Source of the DNA: Immersiella caudata
Lineage: Eukaryota; Ascomycota; Sordariomycetes; Sordariales; Lasiosphaeriaceae
Reading direction: 5' to 3'
Assembly: GCA_030512335.1 (NCBI GenBank)
Contig: JAULSU010000001.1
Span: 6,448,001-6,512,000, forward strand
Length of the DNA stretch: 64,000 bases
Of the stretch, positions 1-11,125 are shown in pieces; within the stretch, counting starts at the first letter, position 1, and each line of letters opens with the position of its first letter. The notes beneath the pieces are model-generated. The model was not told where the DNA came from. It worked only from the letters and a program-made list of their open reading frames with translations, and made no database searches. The translations under genes were made by a program, and so were the position numbers.

Positions 1-1955
1 GAGGAGGACGCCGCGCCCACCGAGTCCAAGCCTGCTTCCGAACCCGCCGATGCCAACGCAAACGCGACCGCACCTGCCGCCGAAGATTCCAGCAAGCCAG
101 CTGACGGTACGGAGCTCCCGTCATCTCAATTCCTCGAGTTTTTGCCGTTTTTCCTCGAGCGCAAATAGCTAATCGCCCCTTTGTTGACAGACTCAGCCGA
201 CAAAGCACCCGAAGCGCCAGCAGGGAAGGCCGACGTGGAGATGGCAGATTCTGCGCCGCCTGCGGAGGCACCCGCCGCCGATCCCGAGGACAGCTCAGCA
301 CCAGCTCCCGCCGACGCAGCTGCTGCCGCCACGCCCGGCAAGGCCAAGACCCCCGCGAAGCGCAAGTCTGTCGGTGCTGCCGATGCCAAGGGCAAGAAGC
401 TTAACAAGAAGGCCTCCAAGGCGCGCATCCTGCATCTCGACGCGCAGCCGGGCGATCACTACTTTGTGAAGCTCAAGGGCTTCCCTCAATGGCCCGTCAT
501 CATCTGTGACGAGGACATGCTCCCAGCGTCCCTCATCAAGTCGCGACCAGTCACTGCCAAGCGCGCCGATGGCACCTATCGCGATGACTATGCTGACGGC
601 GCCAAGAAGGCGGGTGACAGGACCTTTCCTGTCATGTATCTGTCCACCAACGAGTTGTAAGTGTTGATTTTCAGGCATAGGGTTGAAATAGGGTTCGGGA
701 GCTTAAAGCTGATGCATCCACAGCGGTTGGGTGTCCAACTCGGATCTCATCGACCTCGACCCGACCACCGTCATGGACGTGAAGATGGACAAAATGAGAA
801 AAGACCTCCAGATTGCACATGAATTGGCATCCCAGAACCACCCTCTATCTCACTACAAGGAGCTTCTCCAACAATACCAGGAGGACCTACTCGAGCAAGA
901 GAAGGCGAAGGAGGCCAAGGCGGCGGCCAAGGCGACGCCCAAGGGCAAGAAGGCAAAGGCTGCTGTCGACGAGGACGGTGATGTCGATATGGACGACGCA
1001 GCGGACGAAGACGGCACGCCGGCAAAGGAGAAAAAGTCGGCTAAGAAGCGAAAGGCCGAGGATACTGCGGAGGTACGCTTTGGGAGGTGTTTGTCTGCCT
1101 GCGAGGTAACTAACAGTGATTCAGACTCCCGCCAGATCCGACTCTGTCAAGAAGCCAAAGATCAAGCTGACAATGAACTCGACGCCCAAGACTAACGGTA
1201 CAGCGGCGCCGAGTGCCAAGTCAGCAAAGACAGCAGAGCCCAAGGCCGCAAAGCCAAAGGCGAAGAAGGCCAAGGAAACAGAGGAGAAGAAGGCAGAGAA
1301 GGAGCCTGCCACGCCCAAGGAGCCTACGCTCACCGCTGAGGAGAAGCACCAGAGGAAGGAGGTGAGTACTTTCAGAAACTCAATCAATGGATCAAAGCTG
1401 ACAGCCCTTCAGAAAGAGGTTTTGTTCCTCCGACACAAGCTGCAAAAGGGACTCCTCACTCGCGATCAAGAGCCGAAGGAGGAGGAGATGAAATCAATGT
1501 CAGGCTATATCGGCACACTTGAGGAATACCCAGACCTCGAGGTCAGCATTATCCGAGCAACCAAGATCAACAAGGTGCTCAAGGCCATCCTTAAGCTTGA
1601 CAACATCCCCAAGGAGGCAGAGTTCCAACTGAAGCCGAGGTCGCAAACTCTCTTGGATAAGTGGAATAAGCTCTTGGCCAGCGATAGCACCCCCAGTGCC
1701 CCAGCTGAAGTGGCGAACGGCGTCAATGGAACCAAGGAAGCCAAGACTAACGGTGTCAAGGAGAAGAGCGAGGGAACCGAGGAGAAGCCCAAGGAAGAAT
1801 CCAAGGAAGAATCCAAGGGGCCCAAGGAGTCAGCCAAGGCTGACGATGCCACTGCGGCGACAGAGAGTACTTCCGGCGTTGCGACAGTAAGTGTTCTTTA
1901 GTGTCGGACGCAGTAGGAACTAAGCTAACAGTGGTAGACGACGGCTGCCGAGTAG
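1..1955 (+). CDS. PWWP-domain chromatin protein with C-terminal TFIIS-N/IBD-like helical domain (5' end missing)
   Basis: The gene enters from the left edge, so its start is not visible. Exons as read: 1-106, 191-656, 724-1072, 1125-1361, 1413-1886, 1938-1955; the joined frame is open for 550 codons to the TAG at 1953. A PWWP domain spans about 430-770: a DHYFVKLKGFPQWPVII stretch supplies the aromatic motif and is followed by basic and acidic residues. A long Lys/Ala/Glu-rich linker with SAKKRK-type nuclear signals comes next. A helical domain (about 1413-1690) resembles the TFIIS N-terminal/LEDGF integrase-binding fold. PWWP domains bind methylated H3K36 nucleosomes, so a role as a chromatin reader is inferred. 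Fungal Pdp3-like subunits of histone acetyltransferase complexes are the nearest guess, but I cannot assign the ortholog. The fourth intron (1362-1412) is 51 bp, a multiple of three, with no in-frame stop. Confidence 0.85.
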
Positions 1956-2963
1956 GGGCTCTAACAAGCAGCGATTGCGAGGAGTCAGGAAGGGATAAAT
2001 AAATACTCCTAGATTGACAGGAGGGCCTCTCAGGGGTTGGAATACACCTGATTTGGAGCCAACCGGCAAGCAGCGAGGGCTCTGGGCCTTATTTTGTCGA
2101 CATGTTTCCGTGTAAAACTATGTGGCTTTGCAGTTGCCGTCTTGACCTTGCACATGGATGAGGAGGGGGTGTTATGGTTCACGACCTGGCATTTTTTTGT
2201 TGTTCTGATTTCATTCTCTCAGCCCTTCGCTATGTATTTGGATCTTTGACCGCTAGACAACGGTCTAGCGGGCCTGGAGCAAGGATGGTGGGGGGAAGAG
2301 TCGAGCGAGGAGGAAAGAGCGGGCTGCTTGGTGGCCTGTTAGCCAACCCAGTAGTACGAGATGGGTTTTCTTTTTCGGGTGCGGGGTTGCTTTGTTTTTT
2401 GATTCGGCCTCGATGAACGATGGGTGGCTGCACAAAGGAAAAGAGTGACACGCAGCTGTCCTGGGCAAGTGCTCGGGTGAATGCAGAGGCAGAGGCAACG
2501 GGTATGGCAATGTAGAGCGGGGGATCATGATAAGGAACATTCAGTGGGGGCTCCCCATCGCGGCCTGGCCTTTTTGGGGGTTGCTTGGTAGAGAAACAGT
2601 CGTGGGACCTGGGAATGAAGCGGAGTTGCTGAGATTCTTTATCCACCAGGGGCGCCCGTTCTCTCTTCAGGCCGCGGTTGCTGGAGGTGGGCAGCGAGAA
2701 TCAGTAGTTGAATCTGATAAAGGCGTTTTGACAAATTAATCCTCTTGGTTTGACCTGAATTCTGATGTTGTCGAAAGTAAAGCAAGAACTCAAGAATCGC
2801 TGCGAGGTAAGAGTGGCGCAAGCCTGAGGTTGCCAGGTGTAATTTGTGGCTGGTGCATTGGCCTTGACGCGCTCGACGCGCTTGTCTTTGCACCGTCTCG
2901 GCTTATTTCAAGCCACACTTATCCTCACTCAACACTACATCGTTCAAAACCACAGCCTCCAAA
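1956..2963. other. intergenic: 3' UTR of PWWP gene and ORC3 promoter
   Basis: No gene was found here. Open frames at 2174-2646 lie on both strands, are short and overlap, and match nothing I know. The last 100 bases before 2964 are C/A-rich and end in a favourable CAAAATGG start context for ORC3. Confidence 0.6.
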
Positions 2964-5263
2964 ATGGATGCTCTAGATGATCATATCTTCCAAGAGGATG
3001 ACCACAGGGTATTTTCTCTCTGTACCCTTTTTTTTTCTCCAAAAAAAGAGCATAGTACTGACCACTTGCAGACGGCATTCACCTTCACTCCCTCCTCAGC
3101 CTCAGACCCTTCCTCAACCAGCCCCAGCACATCCCGTCCTGCCAAACGCCGCAGAGTCTCCTCCAAAAAGACAGACTTTACCCCTCAAGATGCTCAATCC
3201 CACTCGCAAGGCCCATTGTCCACCTTCACACCCCTCCTCTCCTCCAGGGAATCACCCCTGTGCATCAACCTCCGCGCCTCCCTCTTCCAAACCACCTGGC
3301 CCCTTCTCGAATCTCGCATCGCTGAGGTACTTCGCTCTTCCAACGCCACCACCCTGGAGGAAGTCACTTCCTTCCTATCATCTTTTGCGAGTTCTGCATC
3401 TACCGCTCCAAATCAAGAAGGCTGCGATCAACAGCCGGCTATAAGCGCCGCACGGGAGAAGATACCCGCGGGATTCATCATCACCGGTCCGAATATTGCG
3501 GGGCAGGAACTATTGTTTGAGCAGCTAGGCGAGGAACTGGCGAAGGGAGGGGCGAGGGTGGTTAGAATACGCTCTGGGGAGGGTGTCAATTTGAAGGCGG
3601 TGCTGAAGAAGATTGTGAAGGACGCGGGTAGCTTTGATGCTGAGGATGGGGATGGGGAGGGGCAGGTGGGAAGGAAGGGGGGGAGGAAGTATTTGGATTA
3701 CGACCTGGAGGCGTTGCATGAGGTGGTGAAGGGGAGGAGGGTGGTGGTGGCGTTTCAGGATAGCGAAGGGTTTGATAATGCGCTGCTGGCGGATTTGGTG
3801 AGGCTGTTTTGGGAGTGGAGGGGGAGGATTGGATTTGAGGTGTTGTTTGGGATTGCGACGAGCGTGGAGCTGTTTCAGGCGAGATTGTTAAAGAGTACGG
3901 CGAGGTTGATGGTGGGGAGGCAGTTTGATGTGGTGCAGGCGGATAAGGTGCTGGAGAGTGTGTTCAGGAGTGCCGTCGTGGGCGGTAGGGCGAGGGTCAG
4001 GGTGGGAGGGGGGCTGCTGAGGGGCTGGGTTGACCGGCAGGGGGGAGAGGTTGTGGGGGTGGGGGGGTTTGTCAGTTCGTTGAAGGTAAGTCTCTCACTG
4101 ACTTGTTTTGAGGCCGTTGCTAACTTGTGTAGTATGCGTATATGTGCCATTTCTACGCCAATCCATTGAGCCTTTTGCTGGCGGAGGCGGGTGAGCTGGG
4201 ATGGGAGGCGTTGCAGCCGGAGCATCTTGAGGCTGTGAGAACTCTGGAGTCGTTCAGGACGCATGTTGAAGCGGCGGTGGAAGCGAGGCAGCTGAGGCAT
4301 GCGCAGATGCTGCTGGATGACGATGAGTATCTGGCCAAGTGGATATTGGAACAGGGCCCGAGGAGGGAGGAGTACCTGCAGCAACTGCTGCGGTCACTCC
4401 ATCTCCTACTCGCTGTGGGGCTGCACACAACGCCATTCACAGAACTCTATATCTCTGCGCTCTCCGATGGCATCGATTTGTCTGCGGATTCACAGGTTTT
4501 GGAGAAGGCCAAACAGCTGGGCCCTGGTGAGCTTGTAGCGCTTGTTGAACGCCTACTTGATGCTATCCGGGATGGCAGCGCGGAGCTCGACCTAGCGGGC
4601 TGGGAAGACGACGCAGAAGAGCTCACCAAGCCACTGACGGAGATTCGGGACGACATTGAGGCACTTGCAGAGCGGGCAAAGGCTGACCGCAACCCCCTGA
4701 AGAGCAAGTACAGCGCACAGAGCAGGGTGGTTCGGACGACAGTGGTGGCACAAAAGGTGCAGCTGAGCCACGACACAGCAACACTGACTGAGGACGACAA
4801 GGCCTTTACTGCGGCAATTGACAAGCTCGCAGAGGTGCTCATTCGACACATTCAATCGGAGCCGGTTACGAGCTGTCCGCTTCACGAAGCTTGGCTATAC
4901 GACGCTAAATCACCCTATCGCGACGTCTTTGTTCCCCGTCCGGGCGTGACGTTCGCAAGGGCGCTGTCCCGTCCCCACGACTACCTGTCCTGCGCATGCT
5001 GCAAACCCAACAACAGTTTGTCTGGTACGCTGCCGACCACGTCCGTGTTGTGCCACCTTTATCTGGAGGCCGGTGCCCTCATCAACGTCGCCGATTTGTG
5101 GTCAGCCTACCTGGCGCTCGTTGGCGAGGACACGGATATTGGGATGGATGAGCGAACCGCCCTGGTGCAATTCTATCGCGGCCTTGGCGAGCTGAGGGCC
5201 ATGGGCTTTGTGAAGCAGAGCAAAAAGAAGGCCGACCACATTGCCAAGCTGAAGTGGTTGTAA
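2964..5263 (+). CDS. ORC3: origin recognition complex subunit 3
   Basis: Exons 2964-3008, 3072-4086 and 4134-5263 give a 729-residue protein. The first intron (63 bp) is in frame and contains a T-run; the second is 47 bp. The N-terminus (MDALDDHIFQ then TAFTFTPS) and the later SSLKYAYMCHFYANPLSLL block are typical of the Orc3 N-terminal region, which follows a degenerate AAA+-like segment beginning near the FIITGPNIAGQ stretch. The C-terminal 100 residues look like the winged-helix end (RTALVQFYRGLGELRAMGF). ORC marks replication origins and loads MCM with Cdc6 and Cdt1; Orc3 is a structural subunit without active ATPase. Length fits the family. Codon use shifts from C-rich to G-rich within the gene near 3500, but both halves share one frame. 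Confidence 0.92.
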
Positions 5264-5913
5264 TTACTCATACGACAAGGCTAGATAATAGCTATTGTTA
5301 GGGCCGGATCCAGGAGACGGCTTTGAGTTGGAATGTCAACGCTTGACAATGTCTTGGATTACCACAGCCAGAACAAACGACTCAACAAACAATGTCGAGG
5401 GCAGCTTTGACAATGCCGCATTCCAGAAATAGCCCATCAGACAAAGAAAGCTGTACGAAGCGTGTGAATGACCGACCCAGCGCAGCGATGCTCAAAGAAA
5501 CCCCCTTTTACCCAGCGGTTACAAGAATCCCCTCGTCCCCCATTCCTCTCGCGACTCACTATCAGCCATCTTACTCAGTCGAAGACGATACCAGAAGGGA
5601 TTCACACCCAAATCAAAGTTGTCACATCTCGCAATCATATAAGCCAGACCGTGGTTAAGTAGCCCTTTCTCCTCAGTCCTTTCCCACTCAACATTCTATT
5701 CACTACTTTCTTGATTCTCCCCTGAATTCCCTGCCGCAGCGTCACGCAGTCTACATTCTATCTATTCTTCGAGAAACATACAAATATCTTTCTCTCCTCT
5801 CCCGCTGAGAACCTACCAAGGCGACTCTACCGACAAGAACCGAACACAACGACCGACACCAAGCCTACATCTTTACCCATCACCACCAAAACCACTGCAA
5901 ATAACCAAACAAA
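5264..5913. other. intergenic: ORC3 3' UTR and promoter of the orphan gene
   Basis: No gene was seen. From about 5650 the strand is rich in C, T and A (TTCTCC and ACCAAAACC tracts), as usual for a fungal transcript leader. It ends in the CAAACAAAATGG start context at 5914. Confidence 0.5.
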
Positions 5914-6492
5914 ATGGAACCAACCGCCAACCCTCCACCCACACCCTCAACTCCATCTTTCCCTCCCAATAACGACATCCAACAATTCACAACCCCCCAT
6001 CCTCAACCTACAAACCCCGCCCTCCAATCCAAACTCGCCCAAATGCGCCTTACCTTGGCCCCATTGGTACAACTCACCACCGGCGAAATCCACCCATCTT
6101 TCCCCTCCACCCTCCTCAGCTTCTGGCTCCTCACCGACCCCGAACTCGAAGAGCTCGCCTCGTTCTACCACCAGCGGACACCATGCCAGTGGACGTGGCG
6201 TTACCCGTGTCCTGTTCGGTGGGGCGAGGGGTTAACTATCGAGGCGAAGAGGAGGAAGATTGGACGGTTCATTGGGCTGAGGGGGTGTGAGAGTCCGGTT
6301 GTGGCGAGGTTACTCGATGGTGGAGATAATCATAATCATGGGCAGGATCGGGCGAAGTGGGAAGAGGGGAGGAGGAGAGGGGAGGAGGAGAGGATCGAGG
6401 AGGAGGCTAGGAGGAGGAGAGGGGAGGAGGAGAGGATCGAGGAGGAGGCTAGGAGGAGGAGGTTGGAAGATGGGAATAAGTGGTATCATTGA
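5914..6492 (+). CDS. unrecognised 192-residue protein with C-terminal Arg/Glu tandem repeats
   Basis: A single-exon frame starts at an ATG with strong context (AAAATGGAA) and ends at TGA 6490. The first 40 residues are Pro/Thr/Ser-rich. The middle (about 45-130) is the only part that could fold and holds PHWR-like Trp/Arg segments (CQWTWRYPCPVRWGEG). The last 60 residues are a charged repeat, RRRGEEERIEEEA, built from two near-perfect 42-bp DNA copies. The C-terminus is probably a long charged helix. I recognise no family. It lies between ORC3 and SEC66 and converges on SEC66. It could be a lineage-restricted gene or, less likely, a non-coding transcript with a chance frame. Confidence 0.5.
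   Translation: MEPTANPPPTPSTPSFPPNNDIQQFTTPHPQPTNPALQSKLAQMRLTLAPLVQLTTGEIHPSFPSTLLSFWLLTDPELEELASFYHQRTPCQWTWRYPCPVRWGEGLTIEAKRRKIGRFIGLRGCESPVVARLLDGGDNHNHGQDRAKWEEGRRRGEEERIEEEARRRRGEEERIEEEARRRRLEDGNKWYH
6368..6461 (+). repeat. 42-bp coding tandem repeat, about 2.2 copies
   Basis: Position 6370 onward repeats at an offset of 42 bases (6412 onward) with essentially no mismatch until 6462. The unit is purine-only except for an ATCG and a CT. It encodes 14 residues of the Arg/Glu segment of the orphan gene, and its length keeps the frame. Confidence 0.85.
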
Positions 6493-6991
6493 GATTTGGG
6501 AGAAGTGAATGAAAAAAGGGGGAGGGGGAGTAATAAGGGATTGGGAGCGTTGGTTTGGAGAGATTGCGAGTTGGATGACTGGGAATCAAGACTGTTTACC
6601 CCTGTGTATTATCTGTACCTGTGTATCTTGGAGGCGTAAGAGATAGTTGACACCACTCCGTGTTTGGGGTGATTGTGTACCTAGCTTGTTGTGTTGGACT
6701 TGAGTTTGTTTTAACCCGCTGACCCCTGAGTTGTCTGTGTGACGCTTAGTGAACCCCAACAAGAGTGATTGCCACGAGGGTGACCCGTCTGTTTGGCCGA
6801 GAAATACCCATTTTGGTTCCAATTCATCACGCTACACTGCACCGCCCCCTTAATCTAGAAGGTGAACAGCAACCGTAAATTCCCAGCTGTTGAACCGATC
6901 CCAAAACGCCATGCGTAAATGCAAAAGGTCCTGAGCACCACCGAATGTCTGTAATGTACACCTCGTCACCGCTAATCCACTTTCATGCCCC
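6493..6991. other. intergenic between convergent genes (3' UTRs)
   Basis: This is the shared 3' region of the orphan gene (+) and SEC66 (-). Nothing else was seen. Confidence 0.5.
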
Positions 6992-7788
6992 TTATTTCTT
7001 GCCCTTCTTCTTCTTCGATCCCGCGGAAGGAGTTCCTGCAGGAGTTGCCGAGGGGGTGTTGTTCTCGACAATAACCGGCTCGTCACCACTAGTGACCTTC
7101 TCTCCGTCCTCCTCCAGCTCCTTTGTCTTGATGCTTGCGCGGCGCTTCTCCCACCACTCCTTCTCAGCCTCAGTGTTCGCTTGGATCTCGTCAAGACGCT
7201 CCCTCAGTGTTGTGTTGGCGGCGATCTCGTTTGCTGACTGAAAGATGATCTGGCCCCAGTTGGGTGCGAGAGCATTGGCCTGAACGGTCAGCTGGTGCGC
7301 ATACGAGCAGTCAAAGTAAGAAGGCCTACCTCCATCACAACATCCCGCAGCTCCTCCTCCATCTCCTTCTCGGCGCGTTGGAATCGCTGCCACAGGTCAT
7401 CGCCAACGCTGCCGCGCTGCAGCAGAGAGCCGCATGCGGCCTTCGCAGTGCGAATCTGAATAATGCGGTGGATATCCTCAACGGCGCGTCGCAGAAGCGC
7501 CGCTCGGATCACGCTGTCGGGGACCTTGGGCGTCTTCTCAGAGCCGCCCTCGGGCTCCATGTGAAGCAGGGAGAGGTAGACGTTTCGCTGGAGGTGCGGC
7601 GGGAACCATGGCGCAAGGTTCGCGCTTTCCACTGTAATGCACATTAGAATCTCCAATTCTCCCCGGGATGCGACTGACATACTGGCTTTCCTCTTGCGGT
7701 AGATGGTCGAGAAGGTCATGAAAGTGCCGCCAAGCACGACGACGTAGCACAGCGGAAGCACAAGGCCCCGCCAGTCGAGGGAAAACAT
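6992..7788 (-). CDS. SEC66: ER translocation complex subunit Sec66 (Sec71)
   Basis: Exons 7788-7683, 7631-7330 and 7279-6992 give 231 residues; introns are 51 and 50 bp. The protein starts with a short lumenal tail and one transmembrane segment (about residues 9-30), followed by RKRKA. A conserved block then includes ANLAPWFPPHLQRNVYLSLLHM and a helical region ending in ANALAPNWGQIIFQSANEI. This arrangement and length match fungal Sec66/Sec71, a non-essential partner of Sec62, Sec63 and Sec72 in post-translational import into the ER. The C-terminus is Thr/Ser/Pro-rich and ends in a run of lysines. It is divergent from NPL4 with 616 bp between the starts. Confidence 0.92.
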
Positions 7789-8404
7789 GACGGGCGATTA
7801 GAATAATAATTAGAGGCAGAAGAGACAGGAATATCTGCGTCGGCGCAGCTGGGTTCTGGCGTGGATGGTGAAGAAAGGAACGTGGACTAATGTTGGGGTC
7901 GTGCAACAGCGGAACCCTGTGGCTTGCCCGAAAGAACAGCTTGACAACTTGAACTTTTTGGACACGCCTTTGTCCAGGGTTGCAGGGGTACCGGCTCGGG
8001 GAAAGGTACGTACCCCAGCAGCTGCAACCCTGCTGCCGGCCCGATTGCCTCCGGATTCGATCCGGCCAACGCGGGGCAAGCTGGAACCTGCCAGAGCTTG
8101 GGCTCACCAGGCACGACGGTATGACGAAGGGAGATGGGGCCCACCATAAGCTTCCCCTCCATTCCTCAAGTCTTGGGCACGCATTTGTAAATGCGAAGCT
8201 CTCGGTAGCAGCCTTTTGGCTTCAGTTTCTAACAAGACCTTGAAGCTCTTTTCTTTTATAGTTTATAACCTGCCTGTGGAGTCTCGCCCTCTTTGCATCA
8301 GGACGCCAAACGTCTAGACAATTTCTCGATAATCAACAACCTTGACTACAACCTCCTGCGGCGTGCGACTTGCGTTGGCAGGTCTCACAACAAGACAACC
8401 AAAG
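7789..8404. other. bidirectional promoter between SEC66 and NPL4
   Basis: The 616-bp spacer lies between divergent starts. Frames at 7865-8243 are short and overlap on both strands, so I treat them as non-coding. Confidence 0.55.
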
Positions 8405-10540
8405 ATGCTGTTGCGACTGCGCACCCCCGATGGCATGTTTCGCCTGACCCTGGAGAAGGATGATACTTTTGGCGACCTCGGCCGCCAGGTGCGACACACT
8501 CCCTCCGCGCACTCTACCTGTGTCTAACTTGCTGTCTGTAGCTCCTGGCCAAGATCCCCTCGACTGTCGATCCGAAGACCATCACGCTCTCGAACAACTT
8601 TAGCGGAGGAGACTCTAAGCGGATTGGGGAAATTGCCAAGTTTAAGATAGGCCAAATAGGTTTGAGGCAGGCAACATTGTCCTTATCTTTAGAGAGTTCT
8701 CGAGCTAACTTGTGATGAAGCCATGGCGACCTCATCTTCGTCAGCTACCAACACCAAGATACTACTACCAACGGCCACACCGATGGTGGAGATGACTCGA
8801 AAACCCAAGTGTTGTCGTCGACAAACAGGTTAAACGGAAAGCCAATCTTACCAACAGAAGACTTTCCGATTGATCCGCCACCACTGTCGTCGCCCGCCGA
8901 GAGAATCAAGAATCCGTGGGAGGTCGTCAAACAATCTCCTCTGGATGACCGGCTCGACAAGCTGGATGGCAAGATCCCGAGACCACGCGACAACAAGATG
9001 TGCCGCCACGGTCCCAAAGGCATGTGCGACTACTGCACACCTCTAGATCCCTTCAACTCAAAGTACCTCGATGAGAAAAAGATCAAATACATGTCGATGC
9101 ACGCATACCTGCGCAAGGTAAACTCGGCAACGAACAAGCCCGAGCTGGGAGCGTCGTATATCCCTCCTTTGGTCGAGCCGTATTACCGAGTCAAGCGGGA
9201 TTGTCCGTCAGGCCACCCGCTGTGGCCTGAAGGTATCTGCACCAAGTGCCAACCGAGCGCCATTATTCTCCAACCTCAGCAGTTCCGTATGGTAGACCAC
9301 GTTGAGTTTGCCTCGCCGAAGATTATCGATGGGTTTTTGGATGCCTGGAGACGAACGGGGGCCCAGCGCATGGGATTTCTCTACGGTCGTTACCTGGAGT
9401 ATGATGTGGTGCCCCTTGGTATCAAGGCAGTTGTAGAGGCGATTTATGAGCCGCCACAGGTTGACGAGATTGACGGCATCTCCCTTGACGCTTGGGAGAG
9501 CGAGAAGGATGTCAATCAAATCGCAAAGTTTTGCAGCTTGGAACAAGTTGGAGTTATTTGGACCGACCTGGTTGACTCTGGAAAGGGAGATGGCAGCGTC
9601 ATTTGCAAGAGGCACGCAGATTCGTATTTCCTTGCATCGCAGGAAATCACATTTGCAGCTCGTCTTCAGGCCCAACATCCGAAGGCGACAAAATGGAGCG
9701 ATACGGGCAGATTCGGCTCTAATTTTGTTACTTGTGTCGTATCCGGCAATGAGGAGGGTCAGATTTCTATCTCTTCATATCAAATGTCCAACGACGCGGT
9801 GGAGATGGTCCGAGCAGACATCATCGAGCCTTCAGCCGACCCTACGGTGATGCTGGTTCGGGAGGCTGAGGAGGACGATGGTTCTGTCAGCAAGACGCGG
9901 TATATTCCTGAGGTCTTTTACCGCAGAATCAACGAGTACGGCGCAAACGTGCAGGAGAATGCGAAGCCGTCGTTTCCCGTCGAATACCTGTTCGTCACTC
10001 TGACACATGGCTTCCCAGAAGCCCCGAAGCCGCTGTTCATCAGCGAGGGCTTCCCAATTGAGAACCGCGAATATCTAGGGGAATCCCAAGAGCACTCTGC
10101 TATTGCCAAGATGCTCAAGGTCGGTCAAAAGAACGATGGCCTCAACGCTTCCGACTTCCACCTGCTATGCTTTATTCACCAGATGGGAGTTTTGTCCAAG
10201 GTATGTCCCCTGCGGTTCATTCACAGAACCTACAACTGACAATATTTTCTAGGAGGAGGAAGCTCTCCTGTGCCGGGTAGCGACGCAACACGACCTCGCC
10301 GAAGCCTTTCAACTTCGGTCGACCGACGGGTGGCGAACCCTCATCGCCATTCTGCAATCCACTGGTGAGAGACTCCCAAAGCGTTCCCGTGGCGGTACTA
10401 GTGCTGCTACTTCGAGTCCCAGCTATCAGTCGTCCGTCGACAACGAAGAACCTCTTGCTAAGCGTTTTGCTGCTGTCAGGCTGAACGGAGACCGCCCCGC
10501 ACATTTCACGGCAGAATCGCTTGGCGACAAGCCGAAGTAG
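8405..10540 (+). CDS. NPL4: Npl4, Cdc48/p97 adaptor for ubiquitylated substrates
   Basis: Exons as read: 8405-8488, 8542-8666, 8721-10200 and 10253-10540, giving 658 residues. The N-terminus (MLLRLRTPDGMFRLTLEKDD) is the ubiquitin-like UBX fold. A Cys/His cluster (CRHGPKGMCDYC, later CPSGH and CTKC) is the Npl4 zinc-finger region, followed by the MPN-like NPL4 domain (RMGFLYGRYLEYDVVPLGIKA). Npl4 with Ufd1 recruits Cdc48 to ubiquitin chains in ER-associated degradation and other extraction steps. The second intron is problematic: to join the GL and HGDLIF residues in frame, the donor must be GC (8667) rather than GT. A GT at 8679 also keeps the frame but adds four residues and leaves only a 42-bp intron. 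Confidence 0.92.
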
Positions 10541-11125
10541 GGGGCTATCTGGTAAGGGGTGGTACCAAGAATGGACCTTCCATGCGTGGGGTCTAGAAGA
10601 GAAGTACAGGGAACAGCATCGGGATGCACATATGGAGTTGGCGTTAGGCTACGCGAGATCCATAGACATGAGAGGGTTTGGTTGGGAGGCGTACTCGTTT
10701 GGCAGGTTAGGTTCGCTTCGGGTCATTGTTGCAAGAATTGAGCATACATTGGACGTAACTATTCTTGAATCATCATGGCATGGTATCGCTGTGATTCGGA
10801 CACACAGGGCAAGAGCACATACTGCTCCTCCCAACAACACGCACCAGATTTGCCTCTTCTCACCTCACTTGACCGACAGGTCCATTAGGTTGGGAGAATA
10901 TTTGTACTTTTTGCTAGTAATCAAATTTTGCCAACCATCATCAGAGTGGACAGACAGACATCGACAAAATAAAACAAAAATGGTGGCAGTAAAGGAGAAA
11001 CAGCAGCCCGTCCAGCTTAATCCAGAAATACCCAATGTAACGCCCTTAAGTTCTTTTTTCTCTTCCGACACGAAGAAGAAGGATCGAGAAGCAAAAAAAA
11101 ACTTATGATGATATCAATATTTTAT
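10541..11125. other. intergenic between convergent NPL4 and CPSase genes
   Basis: This is the 3' region of both genes. A frame at 10521-11108 is open for 195 codons but does not begin with ATG and runs across the NPL4 stop; it looks fortuitous. Confidence 0.5.
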
